A DNA stretch of 64,000 nt from Pseudomonas putida (GTDB taxonomy: Bacteria; Pseudomonadota; Gammaproteobacteria; Pseudomonadales; Pseudomonadaceae): NCBI RefSeq assembly GCF_003228315.1, contig NZ_CP029693.1, positions 5,056,501 through 5,120,500 on the forward strand, given 5' to 3'. Both the position numbers and the translations under genes were made by a program. Below, in pieces: positions 1-8,712 of the stretch (position 1 is the first letter of the stretch; the number at the start of each line of letters is the position of its first letter). The notes under the pieces are model-generated. The model was not told the DNA's origin, did not search any database, and saw only the letters and a list, made by a program, of their open reading frames with translations.

Positions 1-1449
1 GAAATGCTCGACGACCCGGAATTGACCGACGAGGTCGACACCCGCCTCAAACAAGGTGAAAGCGCGGAAGCGGCGTGGATGTCGGTGATCGAAGCCGCCG
101 CCCGGCAGCAGGAATCCCTGCAGGACGCATTGCTCGCCGAGCGCGCCGCCGACTTGCGCGATGTGGGGCGCCGAGTGCTGGCGCAGTTGTGCGGTGTGCA
201 AAGCGCGAGCGAGCCCGAGCAACCGTACATTCTGGTGATGGACGAAGTCGGCCCGTCCGACGTGGCACGCCTTGATCCGGCACGGGTTGCCGGCATTCTC
301 ACTGCCCGGGGTGGCGCCACCGCACACAGCGCCATCGTCGCCAGGGCGCTGGGTATTCCGGCCCTGGTCGGCGCTGGCGCGGCCGTGCTGTTGTTGGCGC
401 CAGGCACACCTTTGCTGCTCGACGGACAACGCGGTCGATTGCACGTGGATGCCGACTCGACCACCTTGCAGCGCGCCACCCAGGAGCGCGACACCCGCGA
501 GCAACGGCTCAAGGCCGCCGCCGAACAACGCCATCAACCGGCCGTGACCACAGACGGGCATACCGTCGAAGTGGTCGCCAACATCGGTGAAAGCGCCGCC
601 GTCATCGCCGCGGTGGAGCAGGGCGCCGAAGGCATCGGCTTGCTGCGCACCGAACTGATTTTCATGGCCCACCCGCAAGCACCGGACGAAGCCACCCAGG
701 AAGCCGAATATCGCCGCGTGCTCGATGGCCTCGCCGGGCGGCCACTGGTGGTGCGCACCCTCGACGTCGGTGGCGACAAACCCTTGCCCTATTGGCCGAT
801 CGCCAAGGAGGAAAACCCCTTCCTCGGCGTGCGCGGCATTCGCCTGACCCTGCAACGGCCGCAGATCATGGAAGCGCAACTGCGCGCCTTGCTGCGCGCC
901 GCCGACAACCGTCCGCTGCGCATCATGTTTCCCATGGTCGGCAGCGTCGACGAGTGGCGCCAGGCCCGGGACATGACCGAGCGCCTGCGCCGGGAAATCC
1001 CGGTGGCAGACCTGCAACTGGGGATCATGATCGAAGTGCCGTCGGCGGCACTGCTGGCGCCGGTGCTGGCCAAGGAGGTCGACTTCTTCAGCGTCGGCAC
1101 CAACGACCTGACGCAATACACCCTGGCCATCGACCGTGGCCATCCAACCCTGTCGGCCCAGGCCGATGGCTTGCACCCGGCGGTGCTGCAACTGATCGAC
1201 ATCACCGTGCGCGCGGCCCATGCCCATGGCAAGTGGGTGGGCGTCTGCGGTGAGCTGGCGGCCGATCCGCTGGCGGTACCGGTGCTGGTCGGGCTGGGCG
1301 TGGATGAGTTGAGCGTGGGCGCGCGCAGCATCCCCGAGGTCAAGGCGCGGGTTCGCGAGCTCAGCCTGAGCCAGGCCAGAAACCTCGCCCAAGAGGCGCT
1401 CGCCGTGGGCAGCGCCAATGAAGTCCGTGCATTAGTGGAGGCCCTGTAA
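1..1449 (+). CDS. fruB: Fructose PTS multiphosphoryl transfer protein FruB, C-terminal (enzyme I) part, 5' truncated by window
   Basis: The reading frame is open from the first base, so only the last ~482 residues are present. They form an enzyme I (PEP-protein phosphotransferase) module. The phosphorylated histidine lies in GGATAHSAIVARALG (His codon 325-327), and the PEP-binding barrel shows LLRTELIF, IMIEVPSAALLAP and VGTNDLTQYTLA. In Pseudomonas FruB the order is EIIA-HPr-EI, so the EIIA and HPr domains should lie upstream of the window. It passes phosphate from PEP to FruA in the cytoplasm. Its TAA overlaps the fruK ATG (TAATG), so translation is probably coupled. The EI assignment is very secure; the fusion architecture is inferred from the fru context. 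Confidence 0.93.
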   Translation, partial: EMLDDPELTDEVDTRLKQGESAEAAWMSVIEAAARQQESLQDALLAERAADLRDVGRRVLAQLCGVQSASEPEQPYILVMDEVGPSDVARLDPARVAGILTARGGATAHSAIVARALGIPALVGAGAAVLLLAPGTPLLLDGQRGRLHVDADSTTLQRATQERDTREQRLKAAAEQRHQPAVTTDGHTVEVVANIGESAAVIAAVEQGAEGIGLLRTELIFMAHPQAPDEATQEAEYRRVLDGLAGRPLVVRTLDVGGDKPLPYWPIAKEENPFLGVRGIRLTLQRPQIMEAQLRALLRAADNRPLRIMFPMVGSVDEWRQARDMTERLRREIPVADLQLGIMIEVPSAALLAPVLAKEVDFFSVGTNDLTQYTLAIDRGHPTLSAQADGLHPAVLQLIDITVRAAHAHGKWVGVCGELAADPLAVPVLVGLGVDELSVGARSIPEVKARVRELSLSQARNLAQEALAVGSANEVRALVEAL

Positions 1450-2390
1450 TGGCCAGGATTCTGACCCTGACCCTCAACCCGGCGCTGGATCTGACGGTGC
1501 AGTTGCCGCGCCTGGAACCCGGTCAGGTCAACCGCAGCGACGCCATGCACACCCACGCCGCCGGCAAAGGGGTGAACGTGGCGCAGGTGCTGGCGGACCT
1601 CGGGCATCAGCTGACGGTCAGCGGATTTCTGGGTGAAGACAACCTGCAAGCGTTCGAAACCCTGTTTGCCAAGCGCGGTTTCACCGACGCCTTCATCCGC
1701 GTACCCGGCGAGACCCGCAGCAATATCAAGCTGGCGGAAAGCGACGGGCGCATCACCGACCTCAACGGTCCCGGACCCCGGGTCAGCGAGGCGGCACAGC
1801 AGGCCTTGCTTGATCGTCTGGAGCGGATTGCCCCGGACCATGACGCGGTCGTGGTCGCCGGCAGCTTGCCGCAAGGCGTCAGCCCGCAATGGTTGCAGGG
1901 CTTGATCCTGCGTTTGAAAAAACTCGGGCTGAAAGTCGCCCTCGATACCAGTGGCGAGGCATTGACGGCTGCGCTCAAGGCCGGCCCGTGGTTGATCAAA
2001 CCCAACACCGAAGAGCTGGCCGAAGTGCTCGGCAGCGATGCGGTGTCGGTGCTGGCCGAGGCCGAGGCGGCCAGTCGTTTGCATGCACAGGGCATCGAAC
2101 ACGTCGTGGTGTCCCACGGCGCCAAAGGCGTGAACTGGTTCAGCGTCGGCTCGGCGCTGCATGCCACGCCACCCAAGGTCAGCGTCGCCAGCACAGTGGG
2201 CGCGGGTGATTCGCTGCTGGCGGGCATGCTCCACGGTTTGCTCCAGGCCCACACGCCCGAGCAAACCTTGCGCACGGCCACGGCGATTGCCGCGATGGCG
2301 GTGACCCAGATCGGTTTCGGCATTGGCGATGCAGCGCAACTGACGCTGCTCGCACAGGGCGTGCGCGTGCATCCCCTGACAGAACAATAA
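1449..2390 (+). CDS. fruK: 1-phosphofructokinase FruK
   Basis: 313 residues, PfkB/ribokinase family, the usual length for FruK. It phosphorylates fructose 1-phosphate, the product of FruA transport, to fructose 1,6-bisphosphate. Visible motifs are the N-terminal TLNPALDLTVQ, the substrate-binding GKGVNVAQVL near residues 38-47, and the C-terminal anion-hole/catalytic-base motif VGAGDSLLAGM. The ATG overlaps the fruB stop by one base and the stop is 11 bases before the fruA ATG, so the three genes form one operon. Alternatives within PfkB (tagatose-6-P or ribokinase) are unlikely in this context. Confidence 0.96.
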   Translation: MARILTLTLNPALDLTVQLPRLEPGQVNRSDAMHTHAAGKGVNVAQVLADLGHQLTVSGFLGEDNLQAFETLFAKRGFTDAFIRVPGETRSNIKLAESDGRITDLNGPGPRVSEAAQQALLDRLERIAPDHDAVVVAGSLPQGVSPQWLQGLILRLKKLGLKVALDTSGEALTAALKAGPWLIKPNTEELAEVLGSDAVSVLAEAEAASRLHAQGIEHVVVSHGAKGVNWFSVGSALHATPPKVSVASTVGAGDSLLAGMLHGLLQAHTPEQTLRTATAIAAMAVTQIGFGIGDAAQLTLLAQGVRVHPLTEQ

Positions 2391-2401
2391 GAGGGTTGGT
2401 C

Positions 2402-4141
2402 ATGAAATTAGCCATTGTTACTGCCTGCCCCAACGGCATGGTCACCAGTGTGCTGTGTGCCCGTTTGCTGGATGCGGCGGCCCAGCGTCAGGGTTGGATG
2501 ACCTGCGTCGAAGTCAGCGATGCGGCGCATCCGGAACGCCAGTTGTCGGCAGCCACTCTCCAGGCCGCCGAATGGGTATTGCTGGTGACCAGCACCCCGG
2601 TGGACATGTCGCGATTCGTCGGCAAACGTGTCTACCAAAGCACCCCGGCCCAGGCTCTGCAGGACGTGGAAGCGGTGCTGCGCCGTGGCGCCGAAGAGGC
2701 GACTGTCTATCGCGCGCCCGAGACCACTGCCGAACCAGCTACCGTCGCCGCCAACGCACCGCGCCTGGTCGCGGTCACCGCCTGCCCGACCGGTGTCGCT
2801 CACACCTTCATGGCCGCCGAGGCCCTGCAACAGGCGGCAAAGCGCCTGGGTTATGACCTGCAAGTGGAAACCCAGGGCTCGGTCGGTGCACGCAATCCGT
2901 TGAGTGCTCAAGCGATTGCCGATGCCGATGTGGTGCTGCTGGCCGCGGACATCGAAGTGGCCACCGAGCGCTTCGCTGGCAAGAAAATCTATCGCTGCGG
3001 CACGGGCATTGCCCTCAAGCAGGCCGAGGCCACCTTGAACAAGGCGCTCGCCGAAGGCGTGCAGGAAAGCGCATCGACCGGTGCGAAAGCTCCGGTCAAG
3101 CCAGAGAAGACCGGGGTCTACAAACACCTGCTGACCGGCGTGTCGTTCATGCTGCCGATGGTGGTGGCGGGCGGCCTGATGATCGCCCTCTCATTCGTGT
3201 TCGGCATCACCGCTTTCAAGGAACAAGGCACCTTGGCCGCCGCCCTGATGCAGATCGGCGGTGACACCGCATTCAAGCTGATGGTGCCGCTGCTGGCAGG
3301 CTATATCGCCTATTCCATCGCTGACCGTCCGGGCCTGGCGCCGGGGATGATCGGCGGCCTGCTGGCGAGCACCCTGGGCGCCGGTTTCATCGGCGGGATC
3401 ATTGCCGGTTTCATCGCCGGTTACGCGGCGCAGGCCATCAATCGCTACGCGCGGTTGCCGCAAAGCCTGGAGGCGTTGAAGCCGATCCTGATCATCCCGT
3501 TGCTGGCCAGTCTGTTCACCGGGCTGGTGATGATTTACGTGGTCGGCAAGCCGGTGGCGGGGATGCTCGAAGGGCTCACGCATTTCCTCGACAGCATGGG
3601 CACCACCAACGCGATTCTGCTCGGCGTGTTGCTGGGCGGCATGATGTGTGTCGACCTTGGCGGGCCGATCAACAAGGCCGCGTATGCGTTCTCGGTCGGG
3701 CTGCTGGCGTCGCAGAGTTATGCACCGATGGCGGCCACCATGGCGGCGGGCATGGTGCCGCCGATTGGCCTCGGGATCGCCACCTTCATCGCCCGACGCA
3801 AGTTCGCCCAGACCGAACGCGAGGCGGGCAAAGCGGCGCTGGTTCTGGGCTTGTGCTTCATCTCCGAAGGCGCGATTCCGTTTGCCGCCAAGGATCCGCT
3901 GCGGGTGATTCCGGCGAGCATCGCCGGTGGCGCGCTGACCGGTGCGATGTCGATGTATTTCGGCTGCAAGCTGATGGCGCCCCATGGAGGTTTGTTCGTG
4001 TTGGCGATCCCCAATGCGATCAACCATGCTTTGCTGTACTTGCTGGCGATCGTGGCGGGGAGTTTGTTGACGGCGGTGGTGTATGCGCTGGTCAAGCGGC
4101 CGGAAACAGTTGAGTTGGCGCTGGAGCCCGTCAAAGCCTGA
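2402..4141 (+). CDS. fruA: Fructose PTS enzyme IIBC component FruA
   Basis: 579 residues from the ATG at 2402, preceded by GAGGG. An in-frame TTG at 2396 lies too close to that ribosome site, so the ATG is preferred. Two IIB-like domains sit at the N terminus: one with TACPNGMVTS (Cys9), and the catalytic one with TACPTGVAHTF (Cys128), the residue expected to carry phosphate. From about residue 235 a hydrophobic IIC domain follows with about nine membrane segments and the motif FISEGAIPFAAKDP typical of fructose permeases. It imports fructose and releases fructose 1-phosphate inside. A REPIN starts 11 nt after the stop codon. Confidence 0.96.
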   Translation: MKLAIVTACPNGMVTSVLCARLLDAAAQRQGWMTCVEVSDAAHPERQLSAATLQAAEWVLLVTSTPVDMSRFVGKRVYQSTPAQALQDVEAVLRRGAEEATVYRAPETTAEPATVAANAPRLVAVTACPTGVAHTFMAAEALQQAAKRLGYDLQVETQGSVGARNPLSAQAIADADVVLLAADIEVATERFAGKKIYRCGTGIALKQAEATLNKALAEGVQESASTGAKAPVKPEKTGVYKHLLTGVSFMLPMVVAGGLMIALSFVFGITAFKEQGTLAAALMQIGGDTAFKLMVPLLAGYIAYSIADRPGLAPGMIGGLLASTLGAGFIGGIIAGFIAGYAAQAINRYARLPQSLEALKPILIIPLLASLFTGLVMIYVVGKPVAGMLEGLTHFLDSMGTTNAILLGVLLGGMMCVDLGGPINKAAYAFSVGLLASQSYAPMAATMAAGMVPPIGLGIATFIARRKFAQTEREAGKAALVLGLCFISEGAIPFAAKDPLRVIPASIAGGALTGAMSMYFGCKLMAPHGGLFVLAIPNAINHALLYLLAIVAGSLLTAVVYALVKRPETVELALEPVKA

Positions 4142-4152
4142 CACCGCCCCCC

Positions 4153-4254
4153 CTGTAGGAGCGAGCCTGCTCGCGATGGTCGCGAACGATAACGCGTTAA
4201 ACCAGATACCCAGCGGTGCCTGAGGGTTTTTCGCGAGCAGGCTCGCTCCTACAG
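4153..4254. repeat. REPIN, long class (102 bp)
   Basis: Two inverted copies of CTGTAGGAGCGAGCCTGCTC / GAGCAGGCTCGCTCCTACAG face each other across a 60-odd nt loop. The loop carries AACGATAACGCG beside the left arm. It starts 11 nt after the fruA stop and ends 14 nt before the phoD-like start. Confidence 0.93.
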
Positions 4255-4268
4255 AGGCCTCGAACAAC

Positions 4269-5810
4269 ATGAGCGAATTCGACCCCGGACGCCGTCGCAT
4301 CATCCAGACCGTCGGCGCCGGGCTGCTTTTACCGGGGCTGGTGCCAGCGGTAATCGCCTCGATCAAGGACCGCCCCCAGCTCACCGACGGCGTGCAATCC
4401 GGCGACCTGCTCGGCGACCGCGCGATCATCTGGAGCCGCTGCGATCGTCCGGCGCGGATGGTGGTGGAGTGGGACACCCGCAGCCTGTTTTCCAACCCCC
4501 GCCGATTCGTTTCGCCCCTGGCCGATGCCCGCACCGACTTCACCGCCCGGGTCGAGCTGACCGGGCTGCCCGCCGATCAGGCGATTTTCTACCGCGTGCA
4601 ATTCGAAGATGCCCAGAGCGGGATCGCCAGCGAGCCCTGGTTCGGCCATCTGCGCAGCGTGCCCCAGGCGCGCCGCGACATTCGTTTCCTCTGGAGTGGC
4701 GACACCGCCGGCCAAGGCTTCGGCATCAACCCGGACATCGGCGGCATGCGCATCTACGAAGCCATGCGCCTGCGCCTGCCGGACTTCTTTATCCACAGCG
4801 GCGACACCATCTACGCCGACAACCCCATACCCGCGCAACTCGTCACCGAAAGCGGCCGGGTGTGGCGCAACATCACCACCGAGGCCAAGAGCAAGGTCGC
4901 TGAAACCATCGACGATTTCCGGGGCAATTACCGTTACAACCTGATGGACGAAAACATCCGTCGCTTCAATGCCGAGGTGCCGCAGATCTGGCAGTGGGAC
5001 GACCACGAGGTGGTGAACAACTGGTCGCCGGGTAAACACCTGGATAAGCGTTACCAGAACAAAGATATCCACAACCTGGTGGACCACGGGCGTCAGGCCT
5101 GGCTCGAATACGCGCCCATGCGCGTGCAGAGCGCCGACGGCGGCGGGCGGATTTATCGGCAGCTCAACTACGGGCCATTGCTCGATGTGTTCGTGCTCGA
5201 CATGCGCAGTTATCGCGGCGCCAATGACGAAAACCTGGGCGGTGAAAAGCCGTTTCTCGGACGTGAGCAACTGGACTGGTTGAAGGCTTCGCTCAAGGCC
5301 TCCGGCGCCCAATGGAAAGTGATCGCTGCCGACATGTCCATCGGCCTCGGGGCTCCGGATGGCGAGGTCAGCCTAGGTGTCACGCGCTGGGAGGCGGTGG
5401 CCAACGGCGACCCTGGTCCCGCTCAGGGACGAGAGTTGGAAATCGCCGAGTTGCTGGGTTTCCTGCGGGCGCAGTCAGTGCGCAATTTCCTGTTCCTGAC
5501 CGCGGATGTGCACTACTGCGCCGCCCATCATTTCCACCCGGACCGTGCCGCGTTTCAGGATTTCGAGCCGTTCTGGGAATTCGTGGCCGGTCCCTTGAAT
5601 GCCGGCAGCTTCGGCCCTGATGTATTGGACAAAACCTTCGGCCCGCAGGCGGTGTTCCAGAAAACCGCGCCGGTAATGAACGCTTCGCCGTTTGCCGGGT
5701 TTCAGTTTTTTGGCGAGGTGAATATCGAGGGGCTGAGCGGGGAGTTGACGGTGGTGCTGCGCGAACTGGATGGCGTGTCGGTGTTCGAACAGAAATTACA
5801 ACCCGTATAA
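4269..5810 (+). CDS. Alkaline phosphatase D (PhoD) family protein, probable Tat substrate
   Basis: 513 residues. The N terminus has PGRRRIIQTVGAGLLLPGL, a twin-arginine-like motif before a short hydrophobic stretch, so export by Tat is likely. The metallophosphatase core shows WSGDTAGQ, HSGDTIYADNP, WDDHEVVNNW and TADVHYCAAHHF, the metal-ligand blocks of PhoD phosphatases and phosphodiesterases. Family members hydrolyse phosphomonoesters or diesters outside the cytoplasm using Ca2+/Fe3+. No Pho box was recognised upstream, and the start lies just after a REPIN. The exact substrate cannot be told from sequence. It converges on piuB. Confidence 0.88.
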   Translation: MSEFDPGRRRIIQTVGAGLLLPGLVPAVIASIKDRPQLTDGVQSGDLLGDRAIIWSRCDRPARMVVEWDTRSLFSNPRRFVSPLADARTDFTARVELTGLPADQAIFYRVQFEDAQSGIASEPWFGHLRSVPQARRDIRFLWSGDTAGQGFGINPDIGGMRIYEAMRLRLPDFFIHSGDTIYADNPIPAQLVTESGRVWRNITTEAKSKVAETIDDFRGNYRYNLMDENIRRFNAEVPQIWQWDDHEVVNNWSPGKHLDKRYQNKDIHNLVDHGRQAWLEYAPMRVQSADGGGRIYRQLNYGPLLDVFVLDMRSYRGANDENLGGEKPFLGREQLDWLKASLKASGAQWKVIAADMSIGLGAPDGEVSLGVTRWEAVANGDPGPAQGRELEIAELLGFLRAQSVRNFLFLTADVHYCAAHHFHPDRAAFQDFEPFWEFVAGPLNAGSFGPDVLDKTFGPQAVFQKTAPVMNASPFAGFQFFGEVNIEGLSGELTVVLRELDGVSVFEQKLQPV

Positions 5811-5823
5811 CAACACCAATCCC

Positions 5824-5916
5824 CTGTAGGAGCTGAGCTTGCTCGCGATAGCGATCTGATACGCGACATGGATTTGTCTGTCAGACCGCTATCGCGAGCA
5901 AGCTCAGCTCCTACAG
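5824..5916. repeat. REPIN, short class (93 bp), variant arms
   Basis: Inverted arms CTGTAGGAGCTGAGCTTGC / GCAAGCTCAGCTCCTACAG, a variant of the main family (GCTGAGCTTGC instead of GCGAGCCTGC). The loop contains GTCAGACCGCTATCGC, also seen in the REPIN at 21031. It fills the gap between two convergent stop codons, 13 nt from phoD and 10 nt from piuB. Confidence 0.9.
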
Positions 5917-5926
5917 GGGCAATGGG

Positions 5927-8473
5927 TCAGTAAACGTCGCGGCGGTAGCGGCCCTGTTCGATCAGGCGTTCAACTTCGGCAGCGCCGAGCAGGTCATTGA
6001 GTACCTGATCAACCCCGGCAGCCATGCCCTGCAAACTGCCACAGATGTAGATCACGGCACCGTCCGCCAGCCATTTCTTCAGCTCATCGGCGGATTCGCG
6101 CAGACGATCCTGAACGTAGATTTTCTCGGCCTGGTCCCGGGAAAACGCCAGGTCCAAACGTTGCAGGTCACCCGAGATCAACCACTCTTCCAGCTCGTCA
6201 CGACACAGGTAATCGTGTTCTCGGTTGCGCTCGCCGAACAACAACCATTGACGCTGTTGCCCATCGGCAATCCGCGCCTTGAGCAGGCTGCGCAGCCCGG
6301 CCAATCCCGTGCCGTTACCCAGCAGGATCATCGGCACCGGCTCGTTCGGCAGGTGGAAACCACTGTTGCGGCGAACCCGCAGGCTGATGCTGCTCCCCAC
6401 CGGCGCGTGTTCGGTCAGCCAGCCGGAACCGACGCCCAGGCTGCCATCGGCGCGCAGTTCCTGACGCACGATCAGTTCGAGCACACCATCGGCCGCAATC
6501 GAGGCGATGGAGTATTCACGCATGGCCAGCGGCACCAGCGCATCCACCAGCGCCTGGGCGTGCAGGCCAACCAGATGGCTGCGGTTCTCGGGCAGCTGCC
6601 GGCTGGCCAGGGCGTGCTCCAGAGGTTGTGCCAAGCCGTCGAGGGTGATGGTCGCGCGACCGTCAATGCCCAACCCTTCGAGGAAATGCTCGATGGCCCA
6701 TGGGCAATTGCGCGGCAGCACTTCCACCAGGTCACCGGCCAGCCAACTGCTGGTGGTCGGCGCGGTGAGGCCCAGCAGGTACACCGGTGAACCGGAGCTG
6801 TCCGGGTTAAGCAATTCGCGGCGGCTCAGGGTCCAGTTGTCGTAGCTCGGCGCCTGCCAGGTATCCACAGGTGCCTGCCCGGTCAGCAGCCCGAGTTGCT
6901 GCTGCCAGTGACGCAGGGCGTAAGGGTCGCCACTGTCGACTTCCACCGGGGCGAACAGGGTCTTGCCACCGTGCTCACCCAGCCAGTTGTGCAGGCGTCG
7001 AGCGAAACCGCAGAAGTGTTGGTACTGACGATCACCGAGGCCCAGTACCGCATAGTTCAGACTGTCCAGGTTCGATGCCTGGCCCAGCACCTTGCGCTCG
7101 AATCCGCGAGCGCTGTCCGGCGCTTCGCCGTCGCCGAAGGTGCTGACCACGAACAAGGCGTTGCCCGAATCCTGCAGGTCCTGTTCGCTGACGCTCGCCA
7201 GTGGCTGCACCTTCACCGGCAGGCCGGCAGCCTGCAGTTGGCCGGCGGTCTGCCACGCCAGTTGCTCGGCAAAACCGCTCTGGCTGGCGAAGCTGATCAG
7301 CCAGGCCGGAGCGTCGCTGCCCGGTTGTTCCAGGCCTTTGCGCGCATCCTTGATCTGGCGCTTTTTGCGGCGACGGTCGAGGTACAACAGCCAGCCGGTG
7401 ACGAAAAACAGCGGCATGGTCAGGGCGGTGAGAGTGAGGAGGATGCGTCCGCCGATGCCGAAATAGCTGCCGGTGTGCAGCGCGTAGACACTGGTCAGCA
7501 ACTGCGCCGACAGGCTTTTGTCGCTGTAACGGTCATGACGTTTGATCACGCCGGTGACCGGGTCGAGGGAGATCTGGTTCAGGGCGCGGTCGTGGGGCGA
7601 GTCTTTCAACAGATAAAAAACAGTCGCCGGTTGCCCGGCCACCGGTGGCATGCGGGTGTTGTAGAAACTCAGGCCGGGCCCCGCCGCGCTGTAGATGCTG
7701 CTCCACATCGCCGCGTAATCGGCAGTCGGCGCAGGGCCCTCGGGTGCTGGGCCACGGCCGCCGCGAACGCGTTCGTTCTGCGGGGAGTCGGAGAGCAGCC
7801 GGGTCACGCCCTTGTTGTACCACTCGTAGGACCAGGTCAGCCCGGTCAACGCCGCCAAGAGGTAAAACACCAGGCACCAGGTGCCGGCGACCGAATGCAG
7901 GTCCCAATTGAAGCTGCGACCTTTCTTCTTCCAGTCCAGGGTCAGCCAGGCGCGCCAGCTGGCCCACTGACGGGGCCAGCGCAGGTACAGGCCCGAGAGA
8001 CAGAAGAACACCAGGATCAGCGTACAGGCCCCGGTGATCTGCCGACCGCTGTCACCCATGGCGAGGAAGCGGTGCAGTTGCAGCATCAGGCCGAAGAATC
8101 GCTGGCCGGTGGCGTCGCCCAGCAGTTCACCGGTATAGGGATCGAAGTAACGCATGGGGCCGCGACGTTCGCCCGGTGCGGGGGTGAAGAAGGCGCGCGC
8201 GGCCAGGTCGCTGTCGATGTCGACCGAGAGCATCGCGACTTTCAGGCCGGTCGCCGCTTCGACTTTTTCCACCAGTTCGGCGGGCGGCAGCACACCGGCG
8301 ACCTGCTTCTGCACCTGCAACACAGAAGGGTTCATGGCGTACAGAATTTCATCCTGAAACGACACCGTCGCTCCGGTAATGCCCATCAGGGCCAGGACGA
8401 GCCCTGCGCTGATGCCAAAAAACCAGTGCAACTGGAACAGGGTTTTCTTCAACACGTCGCTCGCCTTGTTCAT
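5927..8473 (-). CDS. piuB: PiuB-like PepSY-domain membrane flavoprotein reductase (fusion)
   Basis: 848 residues from the ATG at 8473 (MNKASDVLKK); an in-frame ATG at 8527 would add an unconvincing hydrophilic stretch. Residues ~1-375 are a PepSY-associated membrane module with several transmembrane helices and conserved HRF and LHTG histidine motifs. Residues ~400-540 look like a flavodoxin domain (FVVSTFGDGEAPDSA, LGLGDRQYQHFCGF). The C terminus is a ferredoxin-NADP reductase-like FAD/NADPH unit (REYSIAS, GNGTGLAGLRSLL, YICGSLQGMAAGVDQVL). Family knowledge suggests electron transfer from NADPH across the inner membrane to ferric siderophores. It follows piuA on the same strand, with a REPIN between. 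Confidence 0.85.
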   Translation of the reverse strand: MNKASDVLKKTLFQLHWFFGISAGLVLALMGITGATVSFQDEILYAMNPSVLQVQKQVAGVLPPAELVEKVEAATGLKVAMLSVDIDSDLAARAFFTPAPGERRGPMRYFDPYTGELLGDATGQRFFGLMLQLHRFLAMGDSGRQITGACTLILVFFCLSGLYLRWPRQWASWRAWLTLDWKKKGRSFNWDLHSVAGTWCLVFYLLAALTGLTWSYEWYNKGVTRLLSDSPQNERVRGGRGPAPEGPAPTADYAAMWSSIYSAAGPGLSFYNTRMPPVAGQPATVFYLLKDSPHDRALNQISLDPVTGVIKRHDRYSDKSLSAQLLTSVYALHTGSYFGIGGRILLTLTALTMPLFFVTGWLLYLDRRRKKRQIKDARKGLEQPGSDAPAWLISFASQSGFAEQLAWQTAGQLQAAGLPVKVQPLASVSEQDLQDSGNALFVVSTFGDGEAPDSARGFERKVLGQASNLDSLNYAVLGLGDRQYQHFCGFARRLHNWLGEHGGKTLFAPVEVDSGDPYALRHWQQQLGLLTGQAPVDTWQAPSYDNWTLSRRELLNPDSSGSPVYLLGLTAPTTSSWLAGDLVEVLPRNCPWAIEHFLEGLGIDGRATITLDGLAQPLEHALASRQLPENRSHLVGLHAQALVDALVPLAMREYSIASIAADGVLELIVRQELRADGSLGVGSGWLTEHAPVGSSISLRVRRNSGFHLPNEPVPMILLGNGTGLAGLRSLLKARIADGQQRQWLLFGERNREHDYLCRDELEEWLISGDLQRLDLAFSRDQAEKIYVQDRLRESADELKKWLADGAVIYICGSLQGMAAGVDQVLNDLLGAAEVERLIEQGRYRRDVY

Positions 8474-8589
8474 TCGAAGATAGTCATCACGGCGCGCATT
8501 ATGATGCCGTGGGTTGTCGAGAAACATTCTTTTTTACACACGAAAACCCCGGTCACCAGAGTGAGCGGGGCATCTGCGTTCACGCTGTC

Positions 8590-8691
8590 CTGTAGGAGCG
8601 AGCCTGCTCGCGATGAACGGGAGAGCGACGCGGGGAGTCAGGTTGACCTCGTTATCGTTCACGACCATCGCGAGCAGGCTCGCTCCTACAG
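8590..8691. repeat. REPIN, long class (102 bp)
   Basis: Inverted arms of the GAGCGAGCCTGCTCGCGAT family; loop core CGTTATCGTTCACGACC on the right side. It lies between piuB (start 8473) and the piuA stop, 21 nt from the latter, so it may separate piuA from piuB mRNA. Confidence 0.93.
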
Positions 8692-8712
8692 GAGGTGGCT
8701 TTTACTTTTCCA

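Noticed and set aside
789..2387. Long minus-strand open frame (532 codons) opposite fruB/fruK
   Set aside because: It mirrors the GC-rich codon pattern of the real genes, has no family motif and would overlap two certain genes.
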